Positions 63,334 through 64,000 of a stretch of DNA of 64,000 nt are shown piece by piece. The stretch is from Phytoactinopolyspora mesophila (GTDB taxonomy: Bacteria; Actinomycetota; Actinomycetes; Jiangellales; Jiangellaceae). The position numbers and the translations under genes are program-made. Within the stretch, counting starts at the first letter, position 1. Each line of letters begins with the position of its first letter. Under the pieces are notes generated by a model. It had not been told where the DNA came from and did no database searches. It worked only from the letters and a program-made list of their open reading frames with translations. The DNA lies in contig NZ_WLZY01000003.1 in NCBI RefSeq assembly GCF_010122465.1, positions 372,001-436,000 on the forward strand. The letters run 5' to 3'.

Positions 63334-64000
63334 ATGCACTACCGCCGTATCGGCGATACAGACGTCAGCGCGATCGGGCTCGGCGCGATGCCGATGTCCA
63401 TCGAGAACCGTCCGGACGAGACACGCTCGATCGCGACCATCCACGCCGCCTTGGACGCTGGGGTCACGCTGATCGACACGGCCGACGCGTACCACCTTCA
63501 CGCCGGCGAGGTCGGCCACAACGAGGCGCTGATCGCGAAGGCCCTGGCCACCTACAGCCACGACACCGGCCACGTGCTGGTGGCCACCAAGGGCGGTCAC
63601 CTACGTCCCGGCGACGGCACCTGGACCCGCAACGGATCGCCCGAGTACCTGCGACGTGCCTGTGAAGCGTCCTTGAAGCAGCTCGGGGTAGACGCGATCG
63701 GCCTGTACCAATTCCATCGGCCCGACCCCGCGGTGCCGTACGCCGACTCGATCGGCGCCATCCGTGATCTTCTCGATGAAGGCAAGATCCGGATGGCCGG
63801 TATATCGAACGCCGATCCGGAGCAGATTCGCCAGGCCAATGAGATTCTCGGTGGACGTCTTGTGTCGGTCCAGAACCAGTTCTCACCGGCATTCCGCAGC
63901 AGCGAACCCGAGTTGGACCTGTGCGAGAGCATCGGTATCGCGTTCCTGCCGTGGAGTCCGTTGGGTGGCATTTCGCGCGCCCGCGATCTCGGCTCCATCT
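63334..64000 (+). CDS. Aldo/keto reductase, 3' end beyond the window
   Basis: The first 222 residues of an aldo/keto reductase, an NADPH-dependent TIM-barrel oxidoreductase. Catalytic tetrad residues are Asp48 and Tyr53 in LIDTADAYH, Lys86 in VATKGGH and His128 in LYQFHRPDP; GISNADPEQIRQA and LPWSPLGGI are later barrel motifs. The ATG at 63334 has GGAGG about nine bases upstream; an in-frame ATG at 63304 is less likely. The C-terminal cofactor region is outside the window. Confidence 0.92.
   Translation, partial: MHYRRIGDTDVSAIGLGAMPMSIENRPDETRSIATIHAALDAGVTLIDTADAYHLHAGEVGHNEALIAKALATYSHDTGHVLVATKGGHLRPGDGTWTRNGSPEYLRRACEASLKQLGVDAIGLYQFHRPDPAVPYADSIGAIRDLLDEGKIRMAGISNADPEQIRQANEILGGRLVSVQNQFSPAFRSSEPELDLCESIGIAFLPWSPLGGISRARDLGSI

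Noticed and set aside
1-64000. A new defence, secondary-metabolite or mobile system
   Set aside because: No toxin-antitoxin, restriction, nuclease-helicase, NRPS/PKS, transposase or phage gene was found; the novelty is limited to repeats and a few unknown proteins.

Overview
The window is from a high-GC actinomycete. The evidence is the rex-hemACD heme operon with a Rex operator, a dnaK-grpE-dnaJ-hspR operon and clpB carrying HspR (HAIR) boxes, a furA-katG/katA-type regulator-catalase pair, the 33-residue ribosomal protein bS22, a BldC-like HTH protein, F420-type and DUF4229 proteins beside menA, and many GTG/TTG or apparently leaderless starts. The genus cannot be fixed from the sequence alone. 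The content is core chromosome with no phage, plasmid, IS transposase or CRISPR array; no tRNA or rRNA gene was seen.

Layout. 1-4.8 kb: menaquinone synthesis (end of menB, menE, menA), DUF4229, an LLM-class oxidoreductase and a PLDc_N protein. 4.9-9.6 kb: the system II cytochrome c maturation operon (phosphatase, tlpA/resA-like lipoprotein, ccdA, resB, ccsB), all overlapping or nearly so. 9.7-13.4 kb: hemL, then a catalase with its Fur-family regulator. 13.4-18.5 kb: a membrane protein, a divergent 793-residue membrane-embedded hydrolase, and the NSS transporter metP with its 38-residue partner metS. 18.7-24.6 kb: rex-hemA-hemC-hemD-hemB. Together these regions supply quinone, heme and cytochrome c, and are read by a redox sensor.

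24.7-35.9 kb: a glutaredoxin and HAD phosphatase, a 700-base repeat-rich gap, an acyltransferase, SDR, bS22 and HTH block, acuC, proC and proline dehydrogenase, a TetR regulator divergent from a PAP2 protein, a TIM-barrel isomerase and a VanY-type carboxypeptidase. 36-39 kb: phosphate genes, namely a Tat-exported alkaline phosphatase with a three-repeat PHO box, and Ppx/GppA. 39-44.7 kb: a Cys-rich protein, a methyltransferase, radA, a serine hydrolase and a siderophore-interacting protein. 44.7-54.2 kb: the HspR heat-shock regulon (clpB, then hspR-dnaJ-grpE-dnaK) flanking pepE and a TetR/4-TM pair. 54.3-64 kb: small and large membrane proteins, ferritin, a nucleotidyltransferase, a lactonase, DUF6506, acs, a methyltransferase, a secreted or anchored protein and a truncated aldo/keto reductase.

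The least explained material is non-coding. A dispersed roughly 92-base palindromic element (six recognisable copies, best at 39191-39282) sits only between genes. A separate cluster at 26044-26377 has crossed inverted repeats, including a perfect 33-base pair of arms. Two further unrelated palindromes of about 105 bases lie upstream of menE and downstream of the catalase gene.
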